Program-made: the position numbers and the translations under genes
Assembly (NCBI GenBank): GCA_903902745.1
Contig: CAIUWA010000024.1
Span: 1-64,000, forward strand
Source of the DNA: an uncultured Opitutia bacterium
GTDB lineage: Bacteria; Verrucomicrobiota; Verrucomicrobiia; Opitutales; Opitutaceae
Length of the DNA: 64,000 bases
Reading direction: 5' to 3'
In this document: piece by piece, positions 1 to 7,269 of the stretch
Layout of the letters: every line of letters begins with the position of its first letter
Numbering within the stretch: position 1 is the stretch's first letter
Notes under the pieces: generated by a model
The model's database searches: none
What the model was told of the DNA's origin: nothing
What the model saw: only the letters and a program-made list of their open reading frames with translations

Positions 1-1
1 C

Positions 2-286
2 AAGGCGGGATCAAATTCCACTCCTGACTCCGCCATCGCGACTGGTGCATATAATGCTGGTTATGCCTTCGGGATCAAACTGGGAGCCAATGAGCGTCCA
101 GAATTGGTGGGGCATACGGAGCAAGCTGTACTCAGTGGCAGGCGAACTCTTGAGCGAGCTGGTTGGAGCGCCAGTTACAACGAGGGGTATAAGGGCGATG
201 ACCAATTGGCCTTTGTGCAAGGCTTCTGTAACGCTTACGCAGATCACGGTCTCGTTGGCGGAGGTCGTTTCACAGTCACGCCATGA
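2..286 (+). CDS. C-terminal fragment of a hypothetical protein (truncated by window start)
   Basis: An open frame runs from the first bases of the window to a TGA at 284-286, giving about 94 residues of the C-terminus of a larger protein. The visible part has Gly/Ala/Tyr-rich text (AYNAGYAFGIKLG) and ends GGGRFTVTP. No start is visible, and I recognise no family or motif. It is preferred over the overlapping frame starting at 45 because its composition is protein-like and it stays open to the window edge. It reads toward the oppositely oriented reductase gene, with about 120 bp between them. Confidence 0.5.
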   Translation, partial: KAGSNSTPDSAIATGAYNAGYAFGIKLGANERPELVGHTEQAVLSGRRTLERAGWSASYNEGYKGDDQLAFVQGFCNAYADHGLVGGGRFTVTP

Positions 287-302
287 CCAATTACTTCTTA
301 TG

Positions 303-352
303 AGGCGAACCGTAGGGGGTCAGGTTGCGGATATTGATATTTTCGCTGCGAC
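303..352. repeat. Degenerate dispersed repeat copy (GGGGTCAGG type), copy 1
   Basis: The stretch contains GCGAACCGTAGGGGGTCAGG followed by an AT-richer tail. A related stretch near 1640-1680 contains CGAACCGTGCGGGGTCAGG and a similar tail. Both flank the reductase gene. The similarity is partial, so these are read as decayed copies of a dispersed non-coding repeat. No further content is seen in the gap 287-408. Confidence 0.3.
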
Positions 353-408
353 TTGCCGACCTTAGACAGGCCCACACGCGCAGCGCGGCCCGCTGATCGA
401 ACAGCAAC

Positions 409-1485
409 TCAGGCCATGGCGGGATAATCCGTATAGCCGCGCGGGCCGGGGCTGTAGAAGGTCTTGGCGTCGGGCTCGACCAGGGCCGCGCCGGCCGACA
501 CGCGGGCGACGAGGTCGGGGTTGCTGACGTAATGATGCCCGAACACGATCGCCGCCATTGTGCCGCTGGCGACGGCCTGCTCCGCCTCGGCGGGCGTGTA
601 GCCCATGCCGCAGAGGAGCGCGCCCTTGAAGGCCCGGCGGGCCGGTGTCACGACGTCCCCCTTTTGCAGGCCGAAGAAGTCCGCACGCATCAAATCGAGA
701 AACGCGATGCCGCGGCGGTCGAGCTCGGTCGCAACATAGCTCGTGAGCGCCACCGGGTCGCTGTCCTTCATGTCGTTGTAGCTGTTGAGCGGCGAAATCC
801 GCACGCCGACCCGGCCGGCGCCCCAGACCGACACCGCCGCGTCGACGACCTCGAGCAACAGTCGCGCGCGATTCGCGATCGCGCCGCCGTAGGGCCCGGA
901 GCGCTGGTTGCTGCCGTCGCGGAGAAACTGATCGAGGAGATAACCGTTGGCGCCGTGAATCTCGACGCCGTCGAAGCCGGCGGCCCGGGCGTTTTCCGCG
1001 GCGTGGCGGAAGCCGGCGACGATGCCGGGTAGCTCATCGTCCCGCAGCTCGCGCGGGATCTCGTAGGGTTTCTTGCCCTGCGGCGTGTGCGTCTCGTCGT
1101 TCGTGATGCGCAGCGGACTCGGGGCGACGGGCTGCGCGCCGTTGTTCAGCAGGGAGTGACACGCACGACCGCCGTGCCAGAGCTGGCAGAGAATCCGGCC
1201 GCCCTTGGCGTGCACCGCGTCGGTGACCTTTTTCCAGGCGGCGACCTGCGCCGCGGAATGGATCCCCGGCTCGCGCGCGCCGAAGGCGGAATTTCCCGCG
1301 ATGACCATCGTCGCCTCCGTGAGGATGAGGCCGGCGGAGGCCCGCTGCGCATAGTATTCGACCATGATATCGGTCGGCACATGGTCGGCGTCAGCGCGGC
1401 AGCGCGTGAGCGCGGACATGACAATGCGATTCGGCAGCGAGAGAGCCCCGAGTTTTACGGGCGTGAAGAGCGCAGGATGGTTCAT
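409..1485 (-). CDS. Alkene reductase / NADH:flavin oxidoreductase, Old Yellow Enzyme family (NemA-like)
   Basis: The 358-residue protein is a single TIM-barrel FMN enzyme of the Old Yellow Enzyme family, which reduces activated C=C bonds with NAD(P)H in the cytoplasm. It opens with the typical NHPALFTPVKLGALSLPNRI and contains CQLWHGGRACH in the FMN/active-site region. It also contains HGANGYLLDQFLRDGSNQR, the His-x-x-Asn substrate-binding region, and GIAFLDLMRADF late in the barrel. The chosen ATG at 1485 matches the family N-terminus; the frame stays open 24 codons further upstream, but that text is not family-like. The gene is monocistronic, with no neighbour suggesting a substrate. The family call is firm; the physiological substrate is unknown. 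Confidence 0.9.
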   Translation of the reverse strand: MNHPALFTPVKLGALSLPNRIVMSALTRCRADADHVPTDIMVEYYAQRASAGLILTEATMVIAGNSAFGAREPGIHSAAQVAAWKKVTDAVHAKGGRILCQLWHGGRACHSLLNNGAQPVAPSPLRITNDETHTPQGKKPYEIPRELRDDELPGIVAGFRHAAENARAAGFDGVEIHGANGYLLDQFLRDGSNQRSGPYGGAIANRARLLLEVVDAAVSVWGAGRVGVRISPLNSYNDMKDSDPVALTSYVATELDRRGIAFLDLMRADFFGLQKGDVVTPARRAFKGALLCGMGYTPAEAEQAVASGTMAAIVFGHHYVSNPDLVARVSAGAALVEPDAKTFYSPGPRGYTDYPAMA

Positions 1486-1558
1486 AGTTGAAGAAGGAAG
1501 GTTGGCGCCAAAGGGAAATACCGTTGGCCGAAAAGCAACTCGCCTGAGCCAATTCATT

Positions 1559-1596
1559 CGGATTTTCCGCGGATTGTACGGATTAGGACGGATAAG
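1559..1596. repeat. Solo arm of a word-repeat inverted element (CGGATTTTCCGCGG type)
   Basis: This stretch starts CGGATTTTCCGCGGATTG and ends CGGATAAG. The reverse complement of 26815-26850 begins with the same 18 bases and also ends in CGGATAAG, so the two loci are copies. Only one arm is visible here. It lies in the 244-bp gap upstream of the reductase gene; the rest of that gap contains a GGGGTCAGG-type repeat at 1640-1680. Confidence 0.5.
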
Positions 1597-1639
1597 GGAG
1601 TTAGGATTAAAACTCGATCACCCTGAGCACACGACCCGG

Positions 1640-1680
1640 GCGAACCGTGCGGGGTCAGGCCGCCAGAATCATATTCACAC
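1640..1680. repeat. Degenerate dispersed repeat copy (GGGGTCAGG type), copy 2
   Basis: CGAACCGTGCGGGGTCAGG here resembles 303-352 in both the core and the AT-richer tail. It lies just upstream of the antitoxin gene. The identity is imperfect, and the call rests on only two copies in the window. Confidence 0.3.
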
Positions 1681-1729
1681 GATCCCCACTCAGACTTGAA
1701 TCACACCGGGAAGATCATACGTTCCAGCC

Positions 1730-1942
1730 ATGAGCAAAACGGAGATTCTCGCTGAACTGCCGAAACTTTCGGCGCAGGACCGCGGGGAGATTCTTGAGCA
1801 GCTCTGGCACCTGGAGGAAGCCGCCGGTCCGACCGAGCGGGAAAAGACTTTGCTCAATGAGGCCCAGGCTGCTTTCGACGCCAATCCCTCAGCGGGTGCG
1901 CCGTGGTCTGAAGTGGAAGCGCGTTTGCGGAAGCGCACATGA
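1730..1942 (+). CDS. Addiction-module antitoxin (PF09720-like small protein)
   Basis: This 70-residue acidic protein resembles the putative addiction-module component family (TIGR02574/PF09720). It has the ILAELPKLSAQDRGEILEQL helix near the N-terminus and ends PWSEVEARLRKRT, the usual C-terminal signature that contacts the toxin. Its stop overlaps the start of the next gene by 4 nt (ATGA), so the two are translationally coupled, as in type II toxin-antitoxin operons. The expected role is to neutralise the downstream ParE/RelE-like toxin and autoregulate the operon. The family call is strong; DNA binding is inferred. Confidence 0.85.
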   Translation: MSKTEILAELPKLSAQDRGEILEQLWHLEEAAGPTEREKTLLNEAQAAFDANPSAGAPWSEVEARLRKRT

Positions 1943-2235
1943 GGTGGCTCCTGCTCGTCCGGCCCGAGGCAGAACAAGACTTGGCCGTCGCCCGCGATTG
2001 GTATGATCAGAAACGGGCGGGACTCGGTGGCGAATTCCTTGATGAAATGACTGCCGCCATGCGCCAGTTGGCGCATGACCCGGAGCGCGCCCGACTCTAC
2101 CACCGCAATTTCCGCCGCGTGCTGCTCCGACGTTTTCCTTACAAGATATTCTATCAAATCATCGGCGAACGCATCGTCGTCTTCCGCGTGCTGCACTCGA
2201 AACAAGAGCACGGGCGAGGTCTGCGCGCTTCATAG
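1939..2235 (+). CDS. ParE/RelE-superfamily toxin
   Basis: This 98-residue basic protein has the ParE/RelE plasmid-stabilisation fold signature. It carries LVRPEAEQDLAVARDWYDQ at the N-terminus, a central GGEFLDEM helix, HRNFRRVLLRRFPYKIFYQI, and the final beta strand IVVFRVLHSK. It starts inside the antitoxin stop codon (4-nt overlap). Family members inhibit gyrase (ParE) or cleave mRNA (RelE); the sequence alone does not decide which applies here. The pair looks intact and probably active. Confidence 0.85.
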   Translation: MRWLLLVRPEAEQDLAVARDWYDQKRAGLGGEFLDEMTAAMRQLAHDPERARLYHRNFRRVLLRRFPYKIFYQIIGERIVVFRVLHSKQEHGRGLRAS

Positions 2236-2306
2236 GATCGTTGATCCGGTTGTCCTCCAGGCAGCGAGAGCCGTTTCTCCAGCCCACGTTCCCCCTCCCT
2301 TTCCAA

Positions 2307-2341
2307 CTTGGCGTCCCTTCGCGCCCCTTCGTGGTTTCCCA
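2307..2341. repeat. Solo arm of a word-repeat element (CCCTTCGCGCCCCTTCG)
   Basis: The stretch reads as repeated words, GGCGTCCCTTCGCGCCCCTTCGTGG, split here as GGCGTCCCTTC, GCGCCCCTTC and GTGG. Its complement is a chain of purine-rich ACGAAGGGGCGCGAAGGGACGC-like words. No facing arm was found. It lies in the 267-bp gap between the toxin gene and the first lyase; a short CCGGCTTAGCCGG palindrome follows. No gene is seen in the gap. Confidence 0.45.
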
Positions 2342-2502
2342 TTGCATCTTTCCGGCTTAGCCGGGTGGCTCATCTAACCTGGCATTCCATTGCACGTTTG
2401 GTCCGGTGGAATCCGCGGTCCAAAACCTTGAATGACTCGTCTTGCTTTGAAATGCTTTCCCCGTCTCAAAAATCGCACCCTGCGAATCAGAAAATTACCC
2501 CC

Positions 2503-4791
2503 ATGCCATCCTCACCATTGAGCAGTCTACGCCTTCTCATTGCCTTTGCCGTGATTTCCGCGGCTCCGATCCTCCGCGCCGCCGAGGCCGCTCCCGTGGT
2601 CGCCAAGCCCGCCTCCAATGCGCCCGTGACCGTCACCGACGACGACAAGTTCTTCACGCTCGCCAATGGCATTGCGACCGCCCGCATCAACAAGCGCACC
2701 GGCGAGATGGCGTCACTGGTCCACCAGGGCATCGACACGATGGGGCACGACCAGGGCCAGGCAGGCTACTGGGAGCAGGACCCGTCCGCCGCCGAGAAGG
2801 TGGGCGGCCTCACTCAATCCATCACCATCGACCCGGCGAAAAACGGCGGCGCCCGCGCCGAGATCTCGATCAAGGGCGTCACCGGCGGCAAGGCCGGCCT
2901 GACCCCCGGCTCACCCGGCGGCGCCCAGGGCGGAACGATGAACCTCGACCTGGAGATCCGCTATGCAATGGGCCGCGGCGAAAGCGGCATCTACGCTTAT
3001 GCGATTTTTTCCCACCCGGCGGACTACGGACCGCTCAACGTGCCGGAGAGCCGCTATATCACCAAGCTCAACCAGACCTTCGACTGGATCTCGGTCGACG
3101 CCGACCGCAACATGCTCGAGGCCGCGCCGACCGACTGGGGCACCGGCGTGGTCGTCCACGCCAAGGAGCAGCGGATCATGAGCAAGGGCGTCTACAAGAA
3201 TTCCGTGGAGCACAAGTACAGCTACAACGCCATCCAGTACAAAATTCCCGCCTACGGCTGGTCGAGCACCAAGGACCATGTCGGCGTCTGGTTCATCAAC
3301 CCGACCATCGAATATCTCAGCGGCGGTGCCACTAAGCAGGAACTGGTCTGTCACTTCGGCGACAATGAAAACCCTGACCCCATCATCCTGAACTACTGGC
3401 GCGGCACCCATTACGGCGGCGGTGCGACGGCCAGCATTTCCGCCGGCGAAAGCTGGAGCAAGGTCGTCGGACCGATGTTCATCTACGTGAACTCGCTGTC
3501 CACCTTCAAGACGCCCTCCCCGGCCGACCTCGCCACGCTGGCCGCCACCGCCGGCAACCCGACGGTGCCATCCGCCTGGAAGGACAACCAGACGGCCCTA
3601 TGGAAGGAAGCGCTTGAGCAGGCGAAAAAGGAAAAGGCGAAATGGCCCTACGACTGGGTCAACGGCGTCGACTACCCGCACAAGAATGAACGCGCCAGCG
3701 TGACCGGCCAGCTCGTGCTTAACGACCCGCAGGCCGCCAGCGAAAAACTGCCCCACCTCACCGTTGGCCTCGCCTCGCCCGACTACGTCATCGAAGGCCG
3801 GGGCAATCCGGCTCCTGCGGCTGCTCCCGCCGCCACTCCAGCGGGTACGACGGCGAATGCCGTTGGCGGTCCGGCACGCGGCGGCTTCGGCGGCCCCCGC
3901 ACCATCGACTGGGTGCACGACGCCAAGCACTACCAGTTCTGGAACGATGGCACAGAGGACGGAAAATTCACCCTCACCCAAGTGCGTCCCGGCAAGTATA
4001 CGCTCCACGCGTTCGCCGACGGCGTCCTCGGGGAATTCGCGCAGACCGACATCACCGTCGAGGCCGGCAAGGTGCTCGATCTCGGCAAGCTCGACTGGAA
4101 GCCCGTGCGTTACGGCAAGCAGGTCTGGGAAATCGGCTTTCCCGACCGCACCGGCGGCAAGTTCTTCAAGGGCGACGGCGACAACTACTGGCTCTGGGGC
4201 TGGGGCCTGCGCTACCCGCTGCTCTTTCCGAACGACATCACGTACACGATTGGCAAAAGCGATTACCACAAGGACTGGTTCTTCCAGCAGACGCCGCACA
4301 GCGAGACCACGGCCTGGATGAATCCCGACGCGAAGGATCCCGCCAACCAGCGCTTCGGCTGGGTGAAGGCCGAGTCGTTGACGGAGTATCCTCAAACCAA
4401 CCAGGCCGGTCCCTGGAAGATCTACGGCCGCGGCCGCGCGACCACCTGGACGATCAAGTTCAACCTGGACAAGCCGGCGACGGGCACGGCCGCCCTCCGC
4501 ATCGCCCTCGCCGGCGCCGACACCCAGCAGCTCGCCATCGGCGTCAACGGCACCGACGCCGGGACCATCCGTCCGGCGAGCACCAACGCGCTCCGCTACA
4601 ACACCAACAAGGGTGTCTGGCAGGAACTGCCCGTGAAGTTCGACGCTGCCCTGCTAAAGGTCGGTGAAAACGAAATCTCGCTCACCGTCCCCGCCGGCGA
4701 ACTCACGAGCGGCGTGGTCTACGATTACCTGCGCCTCGAGCTCGACGAGAACCAGAAATTCGAGGTCAAGGCCGTGGCCTTCGCCAACTGA
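2503..4791 (+). CDS. Rhamnogalacturonan endolyase, polysaccharide lyase family 4 (paralogue 1 of 3)
   Basis: This 762-residue secreted enzyme is expected to cleave the rhamnogalacturonan-I backbone of pectin by beta-elimination (EC 4.2.2.23). A signal peptide (LRLLIAFAVISAAPILRAAEA) opens it. The catalytic domain I contains HKYSYN with Lys238 and THYGGG with His303. Their spacing suggests the catalytic Lys/His pair known from the Aspergillus enzyme. An FnIII-like domain II follows (TGQLVLND to LDLGKLDWKP), then a carbohydrate-binding domain III with WEIGFPDRTGGKFFKGDG and SDYHKDWFFQQ. An Ala/Pro/Gly-rich insert near residues 430-465 is absent from the other two paralogues. The start at 2503 puts the signal peptide first; upstream in-frame codons are not signal-like. 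Confidence 0.92.
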   Translation: MPSSPLSSLRLLIAFAVISAAPILRAAEAAPVVAKPASNAPVTVTDDDKFFTLANGIATARINKRTGEMASLVHQGIDTMGHDQGQAGYWEQDPSAAEKVGGLTQSITIDPAKNGGARAEISIKGVTGGKAGLTPGSPGGAQGGTMNLDLEIRYAMGRGESGIYAYAIFSHPADYGPLNVPESRYITKLNQTFDWISVDADRNMLEAAPTDWGTGVVVHAKEQRIMSKGVYKNSVEHKYSYNAIQYKIPAYGWSSTKDHVGVWFINPTIEYLSGGATKQELVCHFGDNENPDPIILNYWRGTHYGGGATASISAGESWSKVVGPMFIYVNSLSTFKTPSPADLATLAATAGNPTVPSAWKDNQTALWKEALEQAKKEKAKWPYDWVNGVDYPHKNERASVTGQLVLNDPQAASEKLPHLTVGLASPDYVIEGRGNPAPAAAPAATPAGTTANAVGGPARGGFGGPRTIDWVHDAKHYQFWNDGTEDGKFTLTQVRPGKYTLHAFADGVLGEFAQTDITVEAGKVLDLGKLDWKPVRYGKQVWEIGFPDRTGGKFFKGDGDNYWLWGWGLRYPLLFPNDITYTIGKSDYHKDWFFQQTPHSETTAWMNPDAKDPANQRFGWVKAESLTEYPQTNQAGPWKIYGRGRATTWTIKFNLDKPATGTAALRIALAGADTQQLAIGVNGTDAGTIRPASTNALRYNTNKGVWQELPVKFDAALLKVGENEISLTVPAGELTSGVVYDYLRLELDENQKFEVKAVAFAN

Positions 4792-4802
4792 GCCTTCATC
4801 TC

Positions 4803-4827
4803 GTAGGGGCGTTCCTCGCGGACGCCC
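4803..4827 (+). repeat. REP-like element (GTAG foot plus hairpin) after lyase 1
   Basis: A GTAG tetranucleotide is followed by a hairpin with stem GGGCG/CGCCC extended by TCC/GGA around a TCGC loop. It starts 11 bp after the lyase stop. The same 40-odd bases, including the TGAGCCTTCATCTC lead-in, recur after lyase 2, so the element was copied with the gene duplication or inserted twice. Confidence 0.7.
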
Positions 4828-4847
4828 TCGGGCCTCGGAACCCGGAA

Positions 4848-4922
4848 TTTCACACAGAGGCACGGGGGACACTGAGGTTTATCATCGCGAATCCTCCGTG
4901 TCCCCCGTGCCTCTGTGTGAAA
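4848..4922. repeat. Long inverted repeat of CAC-RGAGG words between lyases 1 and 2
   Basis: Two 30-nt arms (4848-4877 and 4893-4922) are reverse complements with one mismatch, separated by 15 nt. Each arm is a chain of short words of the CACAGAGG/CACGGGGGA/CACTGAGG type. No coding potential is evident, and there is no U-tract to make it a standard terminator. Confidence 0.85.
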
Positions 4923-5002
4923 CCACTTCCCACAGTCCGAAATCCCCGATGACGCGTCTTGCTGCACGGTAGATTCCCGGTCTAAAACGACTCCACCCCG
5001 CC

Positions 5003-7171
5003 ATGTTGAAAACCCTCCCCATGCCTGCTTTCCGCCTACGCCGTCTCGTCGCCTTTGCCATGATTGCCACGGCTTCTTTGCTCCGCGCCGCGGACTCCGC
5101 CCCGGTGGTAGACAAAACCACCTCCAGCGCGCCCGTGAATGTCGTGGACAACGGCCGCTCCTGGACGCTCGACAACGGCATCGTCAAGGCGACGGTCGAC
5201 AAGGGCACGGGCCGCATGAGCGCGCTGGTTTACCGGGGCATCAACACGATGGGCGGTGGCGGCTATTGGGAGCAGAATCCGGCGAACGCGCCGCAGCTGG
5301 CCAACACCATCACGATCGATCCCGCCACCAACGGCGGCGAGCGCGCGGAGATTTCCGTCAAGGGCCTGAGCGGCGGCAAGGGCTTCGACATGGAGTTCCG
5401 CTACGCCCTCGCCCGCGGCACGAGCGGTATCTACGTCTACGGTGTGTTCTCCCATCCCGCATCGTACGGCGCCATGGGGGCCGGTGAGAGCCGCTACATC
5501 ACGAAGCTGAACCACACGTTCAACTGGATCTCGGTGGACGCCGACCGCAACATGCTCGACTGCACCCCGGAGGACTGGGGCGCGGGCGTCGTCATTCACG
5601 CCAAGGAGCAGCGCATTCTCAGCACCGGCTACTACAAGAACACCGTCGAACACAAATACAGCTACAACGCGGTCCAGTACAAAATCCCCGCCTACGGCTG
5701 GTCCAGCACCAAGGACCATGTCGGCGTCTGGTTCATCAACCCGACCACGGAATTCCTAAGCGGCGGCGCCTCCAAGATGGAGCTGGTCGCGCACCTCGAC
5801 GCCAACGACAACCCCGATCCCATCATCCTCGATTACTGGACCGGCGGGCATTACGCCGGCGGAGCGAGCTGCAGCATCCCCGCCGGTGAGGCTTGGAACA
5901 AGGTCATCGGCCCGATCTTTGTTTACTGCAACGCCCTCGCCACGCCCAAGGTCGCGTCGCCCGCGGAGCTCGCCACGCTGGAGGCCACCGCCGGCAACCC
6001 GACGGTCCCGTCCGCATGGCAGGCCAACGCCATGGCCCTCTATCACGATGCGCTGGACCAGGCGAAGAAGGAGAAAGCCCTCTGGCCCTACAACTGGGTC
6101 AACGGCGTCGACTATCCGCACCGCGAGCAGCGCGCCACCGTCACCGGCCAGCTTGTGCTGGTCGACCCGCAGGCGGCCTCAACGAAGCTGCCGCATCTGA
6201 CGGTCGGCCTCGCCCACCCGGATTACCCGGGCGGCAGCCCGCGCGCCGGCAACAACGGGATCGTCACCTGGCCGCACGACGGAAATTACTACCAGTTCTG
6301 GAACGACGGCAGCGACGACGGCAAGTTCACCCTCACGCAGGTGCGTCCCGGCAAGTACACGCTCCATGCGTTTGCGGACGGGGTGCTCGGAGAATTCGCG
6401 CAGACCGACATCACCGTCGAGGCCGGCAAGGCGCTCGATCTCGGCAAGCTCGACTGGAAGCCCGTCCGTTACGGCAAGCAGGTCTGGGATATCGGCTTTC
6501 CCGACCGCACCGGCGGCAAGTTCTTCAAGGGCGACGGCGCCAACTACTGGCTCTGGGGCTGGAACCTGCGTTACCCGCTCCTCTTCCCGAACGACATCAC
6601 CTACACGATCGGCAAGAGCGACTACCGCAAGGACTGGTTCTTCCAGCAGACGCCCCGCAGCGAGACGCTCGCGTGGCTGAATCCCGCGGCCAAGGATCCC
6701 GCGAACCAGCGCTTCGGCTGGATCAAGACGGAGTCGGTCGCGCAATATCCGCATACCGACGAGGCCGGCCCTTGGAAAGTTTACGGCAGCGGGCGCGCGA
6801 CTACCTGGACGATCAAGTTCAACCTCGCCGCCGCACCCAAGGGCTCGGCGACGCTGCGCGTGGCGCTGGCCGGCTCCGACGGCAACGCCGGCCCCGGCGG
6901 CGGTGGCGGGCTGGCGGTCGGGGTCAACAACCAGACGGTCGGCAATATCCGGTTCATTTCCACGAATGGCCTGCGCTACAACACCAACGCCGGCGTCTGG
7001 CGAGAATATCAGCAGCCCTTCGACGCCTCGCTCCTGAAGGCGGGCGAAAACGAAATCCAGCTCACTGTCCCCGCCGGCGACCTCACCTCCGGCGTCGTCT
7101 ACGATTACCTCCGGCTTGAGCTCGACGAGAACCAAAAGTTCGCAGGCAAGCCCGTCGCCTTCGCCAACTGA
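5003..7171 (+). CDS. Rhamnogalacturonan endolyase, PL4 (paralogue 2 of 3)
   Basis: This 722-residue paralogue of the preceding enzyme has the same order: signal peptide (LVAFAMIATASLLRAAD), catalytic domain with VEHKYSYN and GGHYAGG, FnIII-like domain, and carbohydrate-binding domain with IGFPDRTGGKFFKGDG. It should cleave rhamnogalacturonan-I outside the cytoplasm. Long stretches are nearly identical to paralogue 1, especially domains II and III, while the N-terminal catalytic region is more diverged, which suggests sub-functionalisation. A Gly-rich loop (GPGGGGG) sits in the last domain. The start could also be the ATG at 5021; both leave the signal peptide intact. The spacing of about 210 bp and the inverted repeat in between argue against tight co-transcription with paralogue 1. 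Confidence 0.92.
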   Translation: MLKTLPMPAFRLRRLVAFAMIATASLLRAADSAPVVDKTTSSAPVNVVDNGRSWTLDNGIVKATVDKGTGRMSALVYRGINTMGGGGYWEQNPANAPQLANTITIDPATNGGERAEISVKGLSGGKGFDMEFRYALARGTSGIYVYGVFSHPASYGAMGAGESRYITKLNHTFNWISVDADRNMLDCTPEDWGAGVVIHAKEQRILSTGYYKNTVEHKYSYNAVQYKIPAYGWSSTKDHVGVWFINPTTEFLSGGASKMELVAHLDANDNPDPIILDYWTGGHYAGGASCSIPAGEAWNKVIGPIFVYCNALATPKVASPAELATLEATAGNPTVPSAWQANAMALYHDALDQAKKEKALWPYNWVNGVDYPHREQRATVTGQLVLVDPQAASTKLPHLTVGLAHPDYPGGSPRAGNNGIVTWPHDGNYYQFWNDGSDDGKFTLTQVRPGKYTLHAFADGVLGEFAQTDITVEAGKALDLGKLDWKPVRYGKQVWDIGFPDRTGGKFFKGDGANYWLWGWNLRYPLLFPNDITYTIGKSDYRKDWFFQQTPRSETLAWLNPAAKDPANQRFGWIKTESVAQYPHTDEAGPWKVYGSGRATTWTIKFNLAAAPKGSATLRVALAGSDGNAGPGGGGGLAVGVNNQTVGNIRFISTNGLRYNTNAGVWREYQQPFDASLLKAGENEIQLTVPAGDLTSGVVYDYLRLELDENQKFAGKPVAFAN

Positions 7172-7182
7172 GCCTTCATCTC

Positions 7183-7233
7183 GTAGGGGCGTTCCTCGCG
7201 GACGCCCTCGGGTGGCGACAAGCACCGCCCTAC
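7183..7233 (+). repeat. REP-like pair after lyase 2
   Basis: The left half (7183-7207) matches the REP after lyase 1: GTAG plus GGGCG/CGCCC hairpin. The right half ends in CGCCCTAC, so the minus strand also begins with GTAG followed by a GGCG/CGCC stem. Together they form an inverted pair, as in REPINs. The stretch directly follows the lyase 2 stop and ends about 37 bp before the next start. Confidence 0.65.
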
Positions 7234-7269
7234 CATCGATCCACCCTCTCCTTAGATTCCCATTCCCCC

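Noticed and set aside
4848-4922. The palindrome between lyases 1 and 2 as a standard terminator
   Set aside because: The stem is far longer than needed, the loop is 15 nt and no T-run follows on either strand.
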